Assembly (NCBI RefSeq): GCF_001683915.1 | Contig: NZ_LXTT01000070.1 | Location: forward strand, 1-64,000 | DNA length: 64,000 nt | Direction of reading: 5' to 3' | Origin: Allomuricauda sp. CP2A | Lineage (GTDB): Bacteria > Bacteroidota > Bacteroidia > Flavobacteriales > Flavobacteriaceae | In this document: piece by piece, positions 37,439 to 45,333 of the stretch | Layout: every line of letters starts with the position of its first letter | Position numbering within the stretch: position 1 is the first letter of the stretch | Notes under the pieces: model-generated | Told to the model about the DNA's origin: nothing | Seen by the model: the letters and a program-made list of their open reading frames with translations, nothing else | The model's database searches: none | Program-made: the position numbers and the translations under genes

Positions 37439-37843
37439 TCAATGCTTAAAGAGCTGTTTCAATTTAAAGATAATCAACATCTCCGACTTGTTTTTTCCGG
37501 CAAAGGAATAGGCAATGCTCTCTGCGGTTTCCACGATCAGGGCCTTTAATTTTGGGGTGAATTTTTCTGGATGCTCCTTGTAAAATTCCTTGAATGCATC
37601 AAAATATTCATCTCCATCCTTCTCTTCGCCTTCCAACCAATCAAAAACAATTTCTATCTGATAGGCCGCATCTGTATGGAATTCATCCTCAAACCCATCC
37701 ACATCCAACCAGTGTTGCCGAACATATTTCCGTAGCCTTTTTACTTCTACGGGTCTAACGTTTTTGTCAACCATGGCCACAGCGTAAAAGAGCATGCCGA
37801 GGTTTTGGTAGAATTCATTTCCAATTTTTTCTGAATTGAGCAT
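37439..37843 (-). CDS. TerB-like helical protein, paralogue 1
   Basis: A 134-aa all-helical acidic protein of TerB-like type. The opening NEFYQNLGMLFYAVAMVDKNV and the later IEIVFDWL and SIAYSFAGKNKSEML closely parallel the product at 40433-40840. The start at 37843 (MLNSEKIGNEF) is chosen because it aligns with the paralogue's MLDSKKKLGNEF and lies 15 nt after the promoter-predicted start; an upstream in-frame ATG at 37879 would precede it. It heads an operon with deoC and deoD. The function of the TerB-like fold here is unknown. Confidence 0.7.
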   Translation of the reverse strand: MLNSEKIGNEFYQNLGMLFYAVAMVDKNVRPVEVKRLRKYVRQHWLDVDGFEDEFHTDAAYQIEIVFDWLEGEEKDGDEYFDAFKEFYKEHPEKFTPKLKALIVETAESIAYSFAGKNKSEMLIIFKLKQLFKH

Positions 37844-37894
37844 GGCTAAATTTTTATGTTCAATTAAAAATAGCACCAATCCCCATTGTTTTTT

Positions 37895-37908
37895 ATGACA
37901 ACGATCAT
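37895..37908 (-). promoter_or_regulatory. Crp/Fnr-type operator driving the TerB-like/deoC/deoD operon
   Basis: ATGACAACGATCAT (TGA-N6-TCA). On the minus strand TATTTTTA (37872-37865) is a 7 of 8 -7 box that ends 36.5 nt from the centre. It falls upstream of the corrected start at 37843. Confidence 0.75.
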
Positions 37909-37931
37909 TGGTTGACCAAGGGATAGGTTAT

Positions 37932-38312
37932 CTAATTGTTCCTTCGTTGCACAGTTTTGTTGCTACGCCCCCTATTGGTATTGTTGTTCTGATGATATCG
38001 TTGAATATCATCATCATAGTAATTCCGTATTCGTTCGTACCGTGTGCGACTTAAATTATAGGATCGGTACCGGGGCGGCAACACGTTTCGCCTTACCCAT
38101 ACACCTCCATCCAAATAAACGTAGGTCCTTGTGGATAGGTCATAATAAATACTGATTTCTGGAAAGAACACATACCGCACCGTTTCAATCCTGTTCGGAT
38201 AAAACCAAGGTGGGGGTGGGTCGGCCAATCTGTGTGAGACAATTACGGGGCCACAGGCCTGAAATCCCAATAGGGCAAGGAAGAGAACGGGGTAAAAAAT
38301 GAACTTTTTCAT
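37932..38312 (-). CDS. Small exported basic protein, probable lipoprotein
   Basis: A 126-aa protein starting MKKFIFYPVLF with a signal peptide and lipobox LGFQAC. The mature part has a PPPPW stretch, several Tyr/Arg-rich segments and a very basic Asn/Arg-rich tail (NNNTNRGRSNK). I do not recognise the family. The start at 38312 is chosen for its signal peptide; in-frame ATGs upstream to 38387 would run through the operator. It is transcribed from the minus side of the shared operator at 38362. Confidence 0.6.
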   Translation of the reverse strand: MKKFIFYPVLFLALLGFQACGPVIVSHRLADPPPPWFYPNRIETVRYVFFPEISIYYDLSTRTYVYLDGGVWVRRNVLPPRYRSYNLSRTRYERIRNYYDDDIQRYHQNNNTNRGRSNKTVQRRNN

Positions 38313-38361
38313 CGTAAATAATTTAGTACAACAAGGTAATGGAATAGGTGGGGTCAAGTAA

Positions 38362-38375
38362 ATGATCTGTGTCAT
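38362..38375. promoter_or_regulatory. Single Crp/Fnr-type operator serving two divergent promoters
   Basis: ATGATCTGTGTCAT (TGA-N6-TCA). Plus side: TAGTTTTG (38398-38405), a perfect -7 box, ends 36.5 nt from the centre before the AhpD-like gene. Minus side: TACCTTG ends at 38332, also 36.5 nt from the centre, before the small exported protein gene. The arrangement is symmetric about one site. Confidence 0.78.
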
Positions 38376-38435
38376 TACACAGCACAATGCTTAGCGATAG
38401 TTTTGATAAGAAAACATAACCCAAAATAAGTTGCC

Positions 38436-38786
38436 ATGTTAAACGATCATCCAAAAAAATATCACGAGCTCATCGGGTTGATGGAGCAATTGGGAAGTAA
38501 AATTCCCGGAACAATGGAAGCATTTGAAAAGCTCCATATATCGGGTACCGCAGATGGAGTGCTCCACAAAAAGACCAAGGAACTGATTGCCTTGGGCATT
38601 GCCATTACCGTGCGCTGCGATGGATGCATTGCTTTCCATGTGCATGATGCGCTGAAATCCGGCGCAACCCCCAATGAGATTGTGGAAACCATTGGGGTGG
38701 CCGTTCTTATGGGAGGCGGGCCCGCAGTGGTCTATGGTTGTGAGGCTTTGGAGGCTCTTCAACAATTCTCGGCACTTTCTGACTAG
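38436..38786 (+). CDS. AhpD-like carboxymuconolactone decarboxylase family protein
   Basis: A 116-aa single-domain CMD/AhpD-like protein. The redox pair CDGC followed by IAFHVHDAL (about 68-80) matches the AhpD catalytic Cys-x-x-Cys and its His. Such proteins reduce peroxiredoxins or act as small disulfide hydroperoxidases. It is driven by a perfect -7 box at class II distance from the operator at 38362. The stop overlaps the stop of the convergent WG-repeat gene by 4 nt. Confidence 0.85.
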   Translation: MLNDHPKKYHELIGLMEQLGSKIPGTMEAFEKLHISGTADGVLHKKTKELIALGIAITVRCDGCIAFHVHDALKSGATPNEIVETIGVAVLMGGGPAVVYGCEALEALQQFSALSD

Positions 38787-39403
38787 AGTTCCAGTTTCTT
38801 GATTTCCCAGTTTTCGTCTTTTTTTACAGCAACCAATTTATCATTGAGCACTTTGGACAAAATGGGAGGTGTTTTATAACGTCTCTTGGTCATTTGAATG
38901 TTGTAACGTCTATTTAAAAAATCAAGAATGTTACCATCAACATCCATTAATACTTCATGGAACTTGTATTCATAAATATCAAGGTTGAACTCATTTTTGC
39001 CCCTAAGGACCTTTTCAAAAATGATACCTGTTGTCATTCCATTTTCAAAAGGGCGTACATTTAAGAATTGATGTTCAATGACCAACTTCCCTTCTGTATC
39101 GATAAATCCAAATACGGGGATTTCATCGACCATTTTTTGAACAATGCATCGACCATTGGAAAATTTGGGATAGTGGACCGATCTAACATCATCATAGGTT
39201 GTACCGTTATCTTTGTTCCAATAGAGGTCACCCCTAAAATTAATGACGGTATGGCCAATATCATCAATAAAGGCCCACTCATTTCCTTTTTGTACGGCGG
39301 CAAGTCCTTCATTGAAGGGGGCAACAAAATCCAAGTCATTAGGGAGTTGTGCATGTATTCCAATACACATAAAAGCTGCGAATAGGGTGAATAGTTTTTT
39401 CAT
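38783..39403 (-). CDS. Exported WG-repeat protein
   Basis: A 206-aa protein with a signal peptide (MKKLFTLFAAFMCIGIHAQ) and WG/KWG-type repeats, for example FNEGLAAVQKGNEWAFIDDIG and FSNGRCIVQKMVDEIPVFGFIDTEGKLVIEHQF. The repeats are sequence-diverged and two or three are visible. The function of such repeats is unclear; they are probably a small propeller-like binding surface. It faces the operator at 39458 on the minus side, where the -7 box is weak (GACCTTTA). Confidence 0.65.
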   Translation of the reverse strand: MKKLFTLFAAFMCIGIHAQLPNDLDFVAPFNEGLAAVQKGNEWAFIDDIGHTVINFRGDLYWNKDNGTTYDDVRSVHYPKFSNGRCIVQKMVDEIPVFGFIDTEGKLVIEHQFLNVRPFENGMTTGIIFEKVLRGKNEFNLDIYEYKFHEVLMDVDGNILDFLNRRYNIQMTKRRYKTPPILSKVLNDKLVAVKKDENWEIKKLEL

Positions 39404-39457
39404 GGCTTAAAATTTTAGATTCCTTCATAAAGGTCGTGTCCACAAAGCTGTTTTGAA

Positions 39458-39471
39458 ATGATATACGTCAT
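39458..39471. promoter_or_regulatory. Crp/Fnr-type operator before the first USP gene
   Basis: ATGATATACGTCAT (TGA-N6-TCA). The perfect -7 box TACATTTG (39494-39501) ends 36.5 nt from the centre on the plus side. On the minus side GACCTTTA (39435-39428) is weaker. An in-frame ATG lies inside the operator at 39458 and therefore cannot be the translation start. Confidence 0.8.
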
Positions 39472-39526
39472 GGGAAAAGTTGTGCATACCTTCTACATTT
39501 GGTTTCAAATCCTAAAAGAAACGATC

Positions 39527-40432
39527 ATGGCTTCCGGAGTCAACACATTGGATTCCATTTTTTCATTTCTGGGAAAAAACCAAACTCTCCTAACAGCAGA
39601 TATTACTATGATGAAGAAGATACTGGTACCGGTCGATTTTTCCGAATATTCGGGCTATGCCTTGGAGGTTGCCTCGCAAATTGCCAAGAAGCATGGTTCG
39701 GGAATCATTATTTTGCACATGCTGGGATTGTCAGAATCCGTGCTTGCCAAATCCGAAGAAGAGGAATTGAAAGAAGCAAAGTATTACATGAAACTGGCCA
39801 AGGAAAAAATAAAAGACCTTACAAAGAAGGCACACCTTCAAGACGTTCCCGTAGAGGCCATTATCCAGAATTACAAGATTTTCAGTGAAGTGAACCAGGT
39901 GGCCCAAGAGCATAATTGCGACCTCGTGGTTATGGGGTCTCACGGTACCAGTGGCCTTAGCAGATTTTTTGTGGGCTCCAACACGGAAAAAGTGGTACGG
40001 ACCTCGCAAGTCCCCGTGTTGGTGATCAAACAACCACATGAAGATTTCAATATTAAAAGAATAGCATTTGCCTGTGATCTAGACCCGGAGAACATTCCGG
40101 CATACAGCAAAGTTGTTGCATTTGCAGAACTGTTTTCGGCCAAATTGGAAACGTTTTATGTGAACACCTCTGGTGCCAATTATATGGGATACTCCGATAT
40201 TGAAAAGAAAATTAAAAACTTTACCGATAAACTGGGTGAAGAGGTGCCTGTACGTATCTATAACCACTATAGTGTTGAAAGGGGCATCTTTAATTTTTGT
40301 TTGGAGCACAATGTTGATCTTTTGGCCATCCCAACCCATGGCAGAAAGGGGATTGCCCATTTTTTGGCAGGCAGTACGGCCGAAAATGTTTCCAACCAAG
40401 CCAAGTTGCCGGTGCTTACCCTTAAACTTTGA
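39527..40432 (+). CDS. Universal stress protein, tandem two-domain (USP 1 of 9)
   Basis: About 301 aa with two UspA domains. The first carries the ATP-binding motif GSHGTSGLSRFFVGS (G-2x-G-9x-G-S). The second keeps a near-complete version (THGRKGIAHFLAGS), making this the least degenerate member here. Start: ATG 39527 is 20 nt after the predicted transcript start and follows a purine-rich AAAAGAAA; ATG 39611 (MKKILVPVDF) is the alternative and matches the usual USP N-terminus. It is adjacent to the convergent TerB-like gene and driven by the operator at 39458. Confidence 0.85.
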   Translation: MASGVNTLDSIFSFLGKNQTLLTADITMMKKILVPVDFSEYSGYALEVASQIAKKHGSGIIILHMLGLSESVLAKSEEEELKEAKYYMKLAKEKIKDLTKKAHLQDVPVEAIIQNYKIFSEVNQVAQEHNCDLVVMGSHGTSGLSRFFVGSNTEKVVRTSQVPVLVIKQPHEDFNIKRIAFACDLDPENIPAYSKVVAFAELFSAKLETFYVNTSGANYMGYSDIEKKIKNFTDKLGEEVPVRIYNHYSVERGIFNFCLEHNVDLLAIPTHGRKGIAHFLAGSTAENVSNQAKLPVLTLKL

Positions 40433-40840
40433 TCAGGTCCTGAACAGTAGCTCAATTCGCCCCAACAGTATCAACTCGGACTTGTTGCTGCCGGCAAAGG
40501 CAGAGGTAATGGCTCTGGCTGTGGACATGATGAGCTGTTTCACATGGTCTGGGAACAGGGTTTTGTATTCGGTATAAAAGGCCTCAAATTCTTCATAGAT
40601 TTCATCATTGTCCTTTCCATATTCCAACAGCCAATCAAAAACAGTCTCAATTTGAAAAGCGGCATCAGTCCCATATTCATCCTCAATGTCATCCACATTT
40701 AACCAATGATCGCGTACCACTTCCTTTAACCTGTCTATTTCCTTTACATGGATACTGTGGTCGGCCATGGCAACGGCATAGAAAAGTTTTCCCAAATTCT
40801 GATAAAATTCATTCCCAAGTTTCTTTTTTGAATCCAACAT
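40433..40840 (-). CDS. TerB-like helical protein, paralogue 2
   Basis: A 135-aa protein closely related to the product at 37439-37843. Both share NEFYQNLG.LFYAVAM, an acidic middle with FDWL, and a C-terminal A.A.AFAG.NKSE segment. All-helical, acidic, no signal. The -7 box TATATTTA lies at class II distance from the operator at 40894. The two paralogues under the same operator type suggest a shared stress role, not defined here. Confidence 0.7.
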   Translation of the reverse strand: MLDSKKKLGNEFYQNLGKLFYAVAMADHSIHVKEIDRLKEVVRDHWLNVDDIEDEYGTDAAFQIETVFDWLLEYGKDNDEIYEEFEAFYTEYKTLFPDHVKQLIMSTARAITSAFAGSNKSELILLGRIELLFRT

Positions 40841-40893
40841 TTCACTATTTTTTTATTGTTCGATAAATATATATATTGAAGGGACTTTCCCCC

Positions 40894-40907
40894 ATGATGT
40901 AAATCAG
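40894..40907. promoter_or_regulatory. Crp/Fnr-type operator between TerB-like 2 and the sensor kinase
   Basis: ATGATGTAAATCAG (TGA-N6-TCA). Minus side: TATATTTA (40871-40864), a 7 of 8 -7 box, ends 36.5 nt from the centre. Plus side: the likely -7 box of the kinase gene, TATATTTA (40915-40922), ends only 21.5 nt from the centre, so the site would overlap the kinase promoter. Activation leftward with repression of the kinase gene is possible. Confidence 0.68.
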
Positions 40908-40926
40908 TTATACGTATATTTAGTGT

Positions 40927-42456
40927 GTGAAACTCTTAGAGAAAAATGAGGTACTAAAGATTTTAACGGAAGTTATTTCGGAGGGGATCCTCATTGTTGA
41001 TGATCAGCAGAACATTGTGGCCAGTAATGCTGTGGCCGACCGCATGTTCGGTTATTTGGATGGAGAGTTGGGCGGAAAGCCCTTGGAAATTTTGATTCCC
41101 AAAAATATAAGGGGCCAACATAGGGGCGATGCAGGGGGCTTCATACAAAAAGGACGTAGAAGAAAGATGGGGCAAGGCTTAGACCTTGTAGGCCTTCAGA
41201 AGGATGGTGGAGAGTTTCCCCTTGAGATCAGTCTCAATCCATTTACACTGTTGCAAAGGAGGTATGTAATGGCCATTATCGTGGACATTTCAGAGCGGAA
41301 AAAATCAGAGCAGACCATAGACCATTGGTTCGAGGTCTTTAACGAATCCCTCAACGAAATCTATATTTTTGATGTGGAATCCTTTGTGTTCATCAATGTA
41401 AACCGAGGGGCACAGCTTAATTTGGGGTATACCATGGAAGAGTTGAACCAGATGTCCGTTCTCGACATCAAAACCGACCTCTCCCAAGAAAGCTTTCAAA
41501 AATTAATATCACCACTGGTCGATAAAACCAGGGAAAAGGTTGATTTTGAGACCATACACCGAAGAAAGGACGGCTCCGCATATCCCGTTGAAGTGCACTT
41601 GCAATTGTCTTCAATAGGCAAAAAACAAGTATTTCTTGCCATTGTGTTGGACATAACGGAACGGAAAAATTATACCCAGCATTTGGAGAATACGGTAGAG
41701 GAACGCACCGAACAGCTCAGGGAAGCGCTGAAAGCGGAGAAACAGTTGAATGAACTCAAAACAAAGTTCCTGTCCTTGGTCTCGCACGAATTTAAAACGC
41801 CCTTGTCCAGTATTTTGACCTCCAACTCTTTGCTCTCAAAATATACCAAGACCGATCAACAGGAAAAACGGGACAAACACATCAATACCATTAAGGAAAA
41901 GGTAAAATATTTGGACAACATCCTTACCGATTTCCTGTCCATAGAGCGTCTGGATACGGGCAAGGTAAAATACAATATCAGCACTTTTCCTTTGAGCAAG
42001 ATCATCAATGAAGTGATCTATAATTCCAACACACTTTTAAAGGAGGGCCAGCGAATCCAATATCCGAAGGATATTGACGGCATAACCGTGTCCTTTGAGG
42101 AAAAGATCATGGAATTGTCCCTGTCCAATTTGTTGCACAACGCCATAAAATATTCCCACGAGGATACCAACATAGAGCTTCGGGTCACGGAGAACAATGA
42201 TAGCCTCCACATAGACATTATAGATGAGGGGCTTGGCATCCCAGAGGAAGACCAACCCTTTATTTTTGACCGTTATTATAGGGCAAGCAATGTGCTCACC
42301 AGCCAAGGAACGGGAATTGGACTTAATATTGTAAAACAGCATATGTTAAATCTTGGAGCGGACATCAGTTTTAAAAGTAAACCTGGTGCAGGCTCAACAT
42401 TTACGTTGACCATACCTAAAAACAAAAGTGAAGATGAAAAAAATTCTACTGGTTGA
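40927..42456 (+). CDS. Soluble PAS-PAS sensor histidine kinase
   Basis: A 509-aa cytoplasmic kinase with no membrane helix. PAS1 (about 10-125) contains IRGQHRGDAGGF and MGQGLDLVGLQKDGGEFP. PAS2 spans about 135-245, then a coiled coil (250-280), HisKA with phosphoacceptor His287 in SLVSHEFKTPLSS, and a HATPase domain (N box LLHNAIKYS; G boxes DEGLGIPEED and GTGIGLNIV). His65 of PAS1 aligns by eye with the heme-ligand His of FixL, while the distal Arg is replaced (Leu85); heme binding is a hypothesis. The start is GTG 40927, close to a promoter and nearly leaderless. It overlaps the regulator gene by 23 nt. Confidence 0.9.
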   Translation: MKLLEKNEVLKILTEVISEGILIVDDQQNIVASNAVADRMFGYLDGELGGKPLEILIPKNIRGQHRGDAGGFIQKGRRRKMGQGLDLVGLQKDGGEFPLEISLNPFTLLQRRYVMAIIVDISERKKSEQTIDHWFEVFNESLNEIYIFDVESFVFINVNRGAQLNLGYTMEELNQMSVLDIKTDLSQESFQKLISPLVDKTREKVDFETIHRRKDGSAYPVEVHLQLSSIGKKQVFLAIVLDITERKNYTQHLENTVEERTEQLREALKAEKQLNELKTKFLSLVSHEFKTPLSSILTSNSLLSKYTKTDQQEKRDKHINTIKEKVKYLDNILTDFLSIERLDTGKVKYNISTFPLSKIINEVIYNSNTLLKEGQRIQYPKDIDGITVSFEEKIMELSLSNLLHNAIKYSHEDTNIELRVTENNDSLHIDIIDEGLGIPEEDQPFIFDRYYRASNVLTSQGTGIGLNIVKQHMLNLGADISFKSKPGAGSTFTLTIPKNKSEDEKNSTG

Positions 42457-43480
42457 GGATGATACCTCTTTACGGGAAAATATAGAGGAACTCTTAGATC
42501 TATCGGGATTTCAGGTATTTTCTACCCCTAATGGCAAAATGGCCCATGAAATTGCCAAAAGGGAAACCCCGGATATTGTTCTGTGCGATATTATGATGCC
42601 AGAGGTCGATGGTTACGAGGTGCTTGAACAATTTTCTTCCTTTGATGCCACCAGGCACATCCCCTTCATTTTTGTTTCGGCAAAGACAGAGCGCAATGAC
42701 GTAAGAAAGGGTATGGATCTTGGCGCCGATGACTATTTGACCAAACCTTTTGAAGAAGCGGAGCTTTTAAACGCCATACACACTCGTTTGGAGAAAGCAA
42801 CACAGCTTGAGAGTATTTTTTCAAAGCGAAATGAGCAAGACAAACAACACGACATACGATCATTGAACGAATTGAAGAATTTTTTTGATGACCATGGGCA
42901 ACAGTTTTCCTTTAAGAAAGATGAGACCATCTATACAATGGGGGAACACTCCAACATGGTGTACCTTATTTTAAAAGGAGTGGCCAAGTGCTGTGGCTTG
43001 GATGAAGAGGGCAAGGAACTCATCACTTCTGTGTATTCTGAAGACGATTTTTTGGGATTTACCTCCCTGACGGAAAATCTTCCGTATCGCGAATATGCCA
43101 TTGCCATTGAAGATGTGGAACTTGCGGGAATCTCCAAGACCCATGTAAAGTCAATACTTGAAGAAAACCAAAGTGTTTCCTTGGAATTGCTCAATGTTAT
43201 GGCCGAAGATTTGGCACACATAAAAAAGCAATTGTTGCAAATGGCCTATAGTTCTGTCCGAAAAAAAACGGCCCAGACCCTGTTACTGTATTCCCAAACA
43301 ATGAACAAGGGCAAGGAAGGTCCCTTAAGAATAGCAAGAAGCGATTTGGCAGGCGTAGCGGGCATTGCAACGGAAAGCTTGATCAGAACCTTGTCCGATT
43401 TCAAGAATGAAGGCCTAATCGCCATTGAAAACCGAAATATTAGGGTCTTGGACAAAGAGGCCCTCAGCCAAGTCCACTAG
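42434..43480 (+). CDS. Response regulator with cNMP-fold and Crp/Fnr-type HTH
   Basis: A 348-aa regulator with a receiver domain (1-120; Asp9/Asp10, phosphoacceptor Asp52, Lys104), a linker, a cNMP-binding-like domain (about 150-260), a dimerisation helix and a Crp-type HTH (about 300-330). Glu314 and Arg318 align with CRP Glu181 and Arg185, which read the TGA half-site. The cAMP-pocket residues (GEL...RA/RS) are replaced (GFT...REY), and FNR-like Fe-S cysteines are absent from the N-terminus, so phosphorylation is the likely signal. The start is ATG 42434 (MKKILLVEDD); a GTG six nt earlier is in frame. It is the best candidate to bind the operators of the island. Confidence 0.92.
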   Translation: MKKILLVEDDTSLRENIEELLDLSGFQVFSTPNGKMAHEIAKRETPDIVLCDIMMPEVDGYEVLEQFSSFDATRHIPFIFVSAKTERNDVRKGMDLGADDYLTKPFEEAELLNAIHTRLEKATQLESIFSKRNEQDKQHDIRSLNELKNFFDDHGQQFSFKKDETIYTMGEHSNMVYLILKGVAKCCGLDEEGKELITSVYSEDDFLGFTSLTENLPYREYAIAIEDVELAGISKTHVKSILEENQSVSLELLNVMAEDLAHIKKQLLQMAYSSVRKKTAQTLLLYSQTMNKGKEGPLRIARSDLAGVAGIATESLIRTLSDFKNEGLIAIENRNIRVLDKEALSQVH

Positions 43481-43486
43481 CCGTAA

Positions 43487-43500
43487 ATGATATTTATCAT
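43487..43500 (+). promoter_or_regulatory. Crp/Fnr-type operator driving USP 2
   Basis: ATGATATTTATCAT, a near-perfect palindrome with TGA-N6-TCA core. The -7 box TAAACTTG (43522-43529) ends 35.5 nt from the centre, one base short of the usual distance. It is placed 7 nt after the regulator stop. Confidence 0.72.
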
Positions 43501-43548
43501 TCCATCTTTTTTGGGGAATGATAAACTTGCACCGTCATTTAGTGGAAT

Positions 43549-44391
43549 ATGAAAAACATTTTGATCCCCACCGATTTTTCAGAAAACTCTAAGAGAGCTT
43601 TGCGGTATGCCCAAATATTGTTCAGTTCTGTGGAGTGCAACTTCTATGTGCTGTATGTTGGCACCCTTTTGGATACACAAACGGATTCTGTCAAAACTTC
43701 AAAAAAAACGGGCAAGGACATCTCCACTGGGAACACCAAGGAAAAGTTGGTGGATTTGGTGGAAGAATGTAAAAGGCACAGCACGGAGGCAAACCATTAT
43801 TTCTATGCCCTGCACGAGTATGGATTTTTCATCCAGAGCATTAAAAAGAATTTGGAGGAACATCAAATAGACCTAATTGTAATGGGGACCAACGGTGCTT
43901 CAGGAATTAAGGAAAAAGTGGTGGGGAGCAATGCTGGGGACGTCATCACAAAAGTGCAGTGCAATACGTTGGTAATCCCTGAAAAGGTCATTTTTTCCAG
44001 ACCCAAGGAGATAGCTTTCCCTACGGATTTCAATATTTTCTACTCACACGGAATTATAAGTTCCATGGCAGAAATGTTGCAATTGGGCCCGGGCAAGCTT
44101 AGGGTAATGAATGTCATAAAAAATGGGGACGAACTCAATATGGACCAAAAAAAGAACAGGGAATACCTGTTTGATTATTTGGAAGAGACATTTCCAAACC
44201 GGTACAGTTTTCATACCATTACCAATAAAAACGTAAAATCCGCCATTCAATGTTTTGTGGAGAGCAGGGATATTGAAATGATCATAATGGTGGCCAAAAA
44301 CCTGAATTTTATTCAGCAGATCTTGTTTGACTCCATTGTGGAAAAAATCAGTTTTCATACCAAAATCCCATTTTATGTGATCCACGAATAG
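43549..44391 (+). CDS. Universal stress protein, tandem two-domain (USP 2 of 9)
   Basis: 280 aa. The N-terminal UspA domain starts MKNILIPTDFSENS and has the ATP motif GTNGASGIKEKVVGS. The C-terminal domain lacks this motif and ends KISFHTKIPFYVIHE. It lies directly after the kinase/regulator pair under its own operator, with a short predicted leader of about 14 nt. Confidence 0.9.
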   Translation: MKNILIPTDFSENSKRALRYAQILFSSVECNFYVLYVGTLLDTQTDSVKTSKKTGKDISTGNTKEKLVDLVEECKRHSTEANHYFYALHEYGFFIQSIKKNLEEHQIDLIVMGTNGASGIKEKVVGSNAGDVITKVQCNTLVIPEKVIFSRPKEIAFPTDFNIFYSHGIISSMAEMLQLGPGKLRVMNVIKNGDELNMDQKKNREYLFDYLEETFPNRYSFHTITNKNVKSAIQCFVESRDIEMIIMVAKNLNFIQQILFDSIVEKISFHTKIPFYVIHE

Positions 44392-44408
44392 GAGTTGCCA
44401 CCGAAGTA

Positions 44409-44422
44409 GTGACCAATATCAT
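44409..44422 (+). promoter_or_regulatory. Crp/Fnr-type operator driving the USP 3-6 operon
   Basis: GTGACCAATATCAT (TGA-N6-TCA). The perfect -7 box TATCTTTG (44445-44452) ends 36.5 nt from the centre, and the ATG at 44468 lies about 11 nt beyond the predicted start. Confidence 0.8.
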
Positions 44423-44467
44423 TTTTTACCGATTTGTGCACTGCTATCTTTGGAAAAAGAGGTCAAC

Positions 44468-45313
44468 ATGAGAACAATACTCATTCCCACAGATTTTTCA
44501 AAGAATGCACTGCATGCATTGAAGTATGCCCAGGAACTCTACAAATGTGAGCGCGCTTGCTTTTTTGTTCTGCACACGTATATGGATGAGGTTTACGGTG
44601 CCTACAAAACGGCTTCCGTAGAAGATATGGAAGCGCAAAAAGAAGCAAAGAAAAAGGAATCGGAGAAAAAACTGGACAACTTGCTACAGTCCGTGATAGG
44701 GACACCCCCAAACCCATTGCACAATTTTGAGACAATCGCTTCCTTTGATAGCCTTGTGGACGGCATCAACGATTTTGTCAATGAGATGAACATTGACTTG
44801 GTCATTATGGGAACAAAAGGGGAGACCAGTGACCATAAAACCACCTTTGGCAGCTATACCATAGAGGTTTTTAAGTATGTAAAATGCCCCGTGTTGGCCA
44901 TTCCGGAGGACTTTGAATACAAACAGCCCAAGGCCATTCTTTTTCCAACAGATTACATGTTGCCCTATAAGCGCAGGGAGTTAAAACTCTTGGGCGATTT
45001 GGCGGGGAAGTTCAAATCTGAGGTGCATTGCCTGTATTTTACAGATTTTGATGAACTGAGCTCCAGACAGGAAGACAACAAGCGATTTCTTCAGGATTCT
45101 CTTTCAAAGGCTTACCTCTCCTTTGGGACCTCATCGGTAAAAAACAAAGCCGATGCCATTATGGAATACATAGAAAAACGGGAAGTGGGCATGTTGGTCA
45201 TGGTAAATTCCAGGCACTCCTTTTTTGAGGATATGCTCTACCGTTCCACTGTTGATTTGCTTGGACTTAAAGTGAAAATTCCATTTTTGGTCATGCAAAA
45301 TCTCAATCGATAA
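44468..45313 (+). CDS. Universal stress protein, tandem two-domain (USP 3 of 9)
   Basis: 281 aa starting MRTILIPTDFSKNALHALKYA. The N-domain ATP motif is GTKGETSDHKTTFGS. The C-domain carries the island-type signature VNSRHSFFEDMLYRSTV instead of a second ATP motif. The start at 44468 is chosen because the promoter -7 box ends at 44452, excluding an in-frame start near 44450. First gene of a four-USP run (USP 3-6). Confidence 0.88.
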   Translation: MRTILIPTDFSKNALHALKYAQELYKCERACFFVLHTYMDEVYGAYKTASVEDMEAQKEAKKKESEKKLDNLLQSVIGTPPNPLHNFETIASFDSLVDGINDFVNEMNIDLVIMGTKGETSDHKTTFGSYTIEVFKYVKCPVLAIPEDFEYKQPKAILFPTDYMLPYKRRELKLLGDLAGKFKSEVHCLYFTDFDELSSRQEDNKRFLQDSLSKAYLSFGTSSVKNKADAIMEYIEKREVGMLVMVNSRHSFFEDMLYRSTVDLLGLKVKIPFLVMQNLNR

Positions 45314-45333
45314 ACCTTATATGCCATAAAAAG

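Noticed and set aside
37880-37931. Non-coding RNA between the TerB-like gene and the exported basic protein gene
   Set aside because: The gap is short and is fully explained by the operator and promoter of the leftward operon.
39458-39526. ATG at 39458 as the start of the first USP
   Set aside because: That ATG lies inside the operator palindrome and upstream of a perfect -7 box ending at 39501, so it would not be in the transcript.
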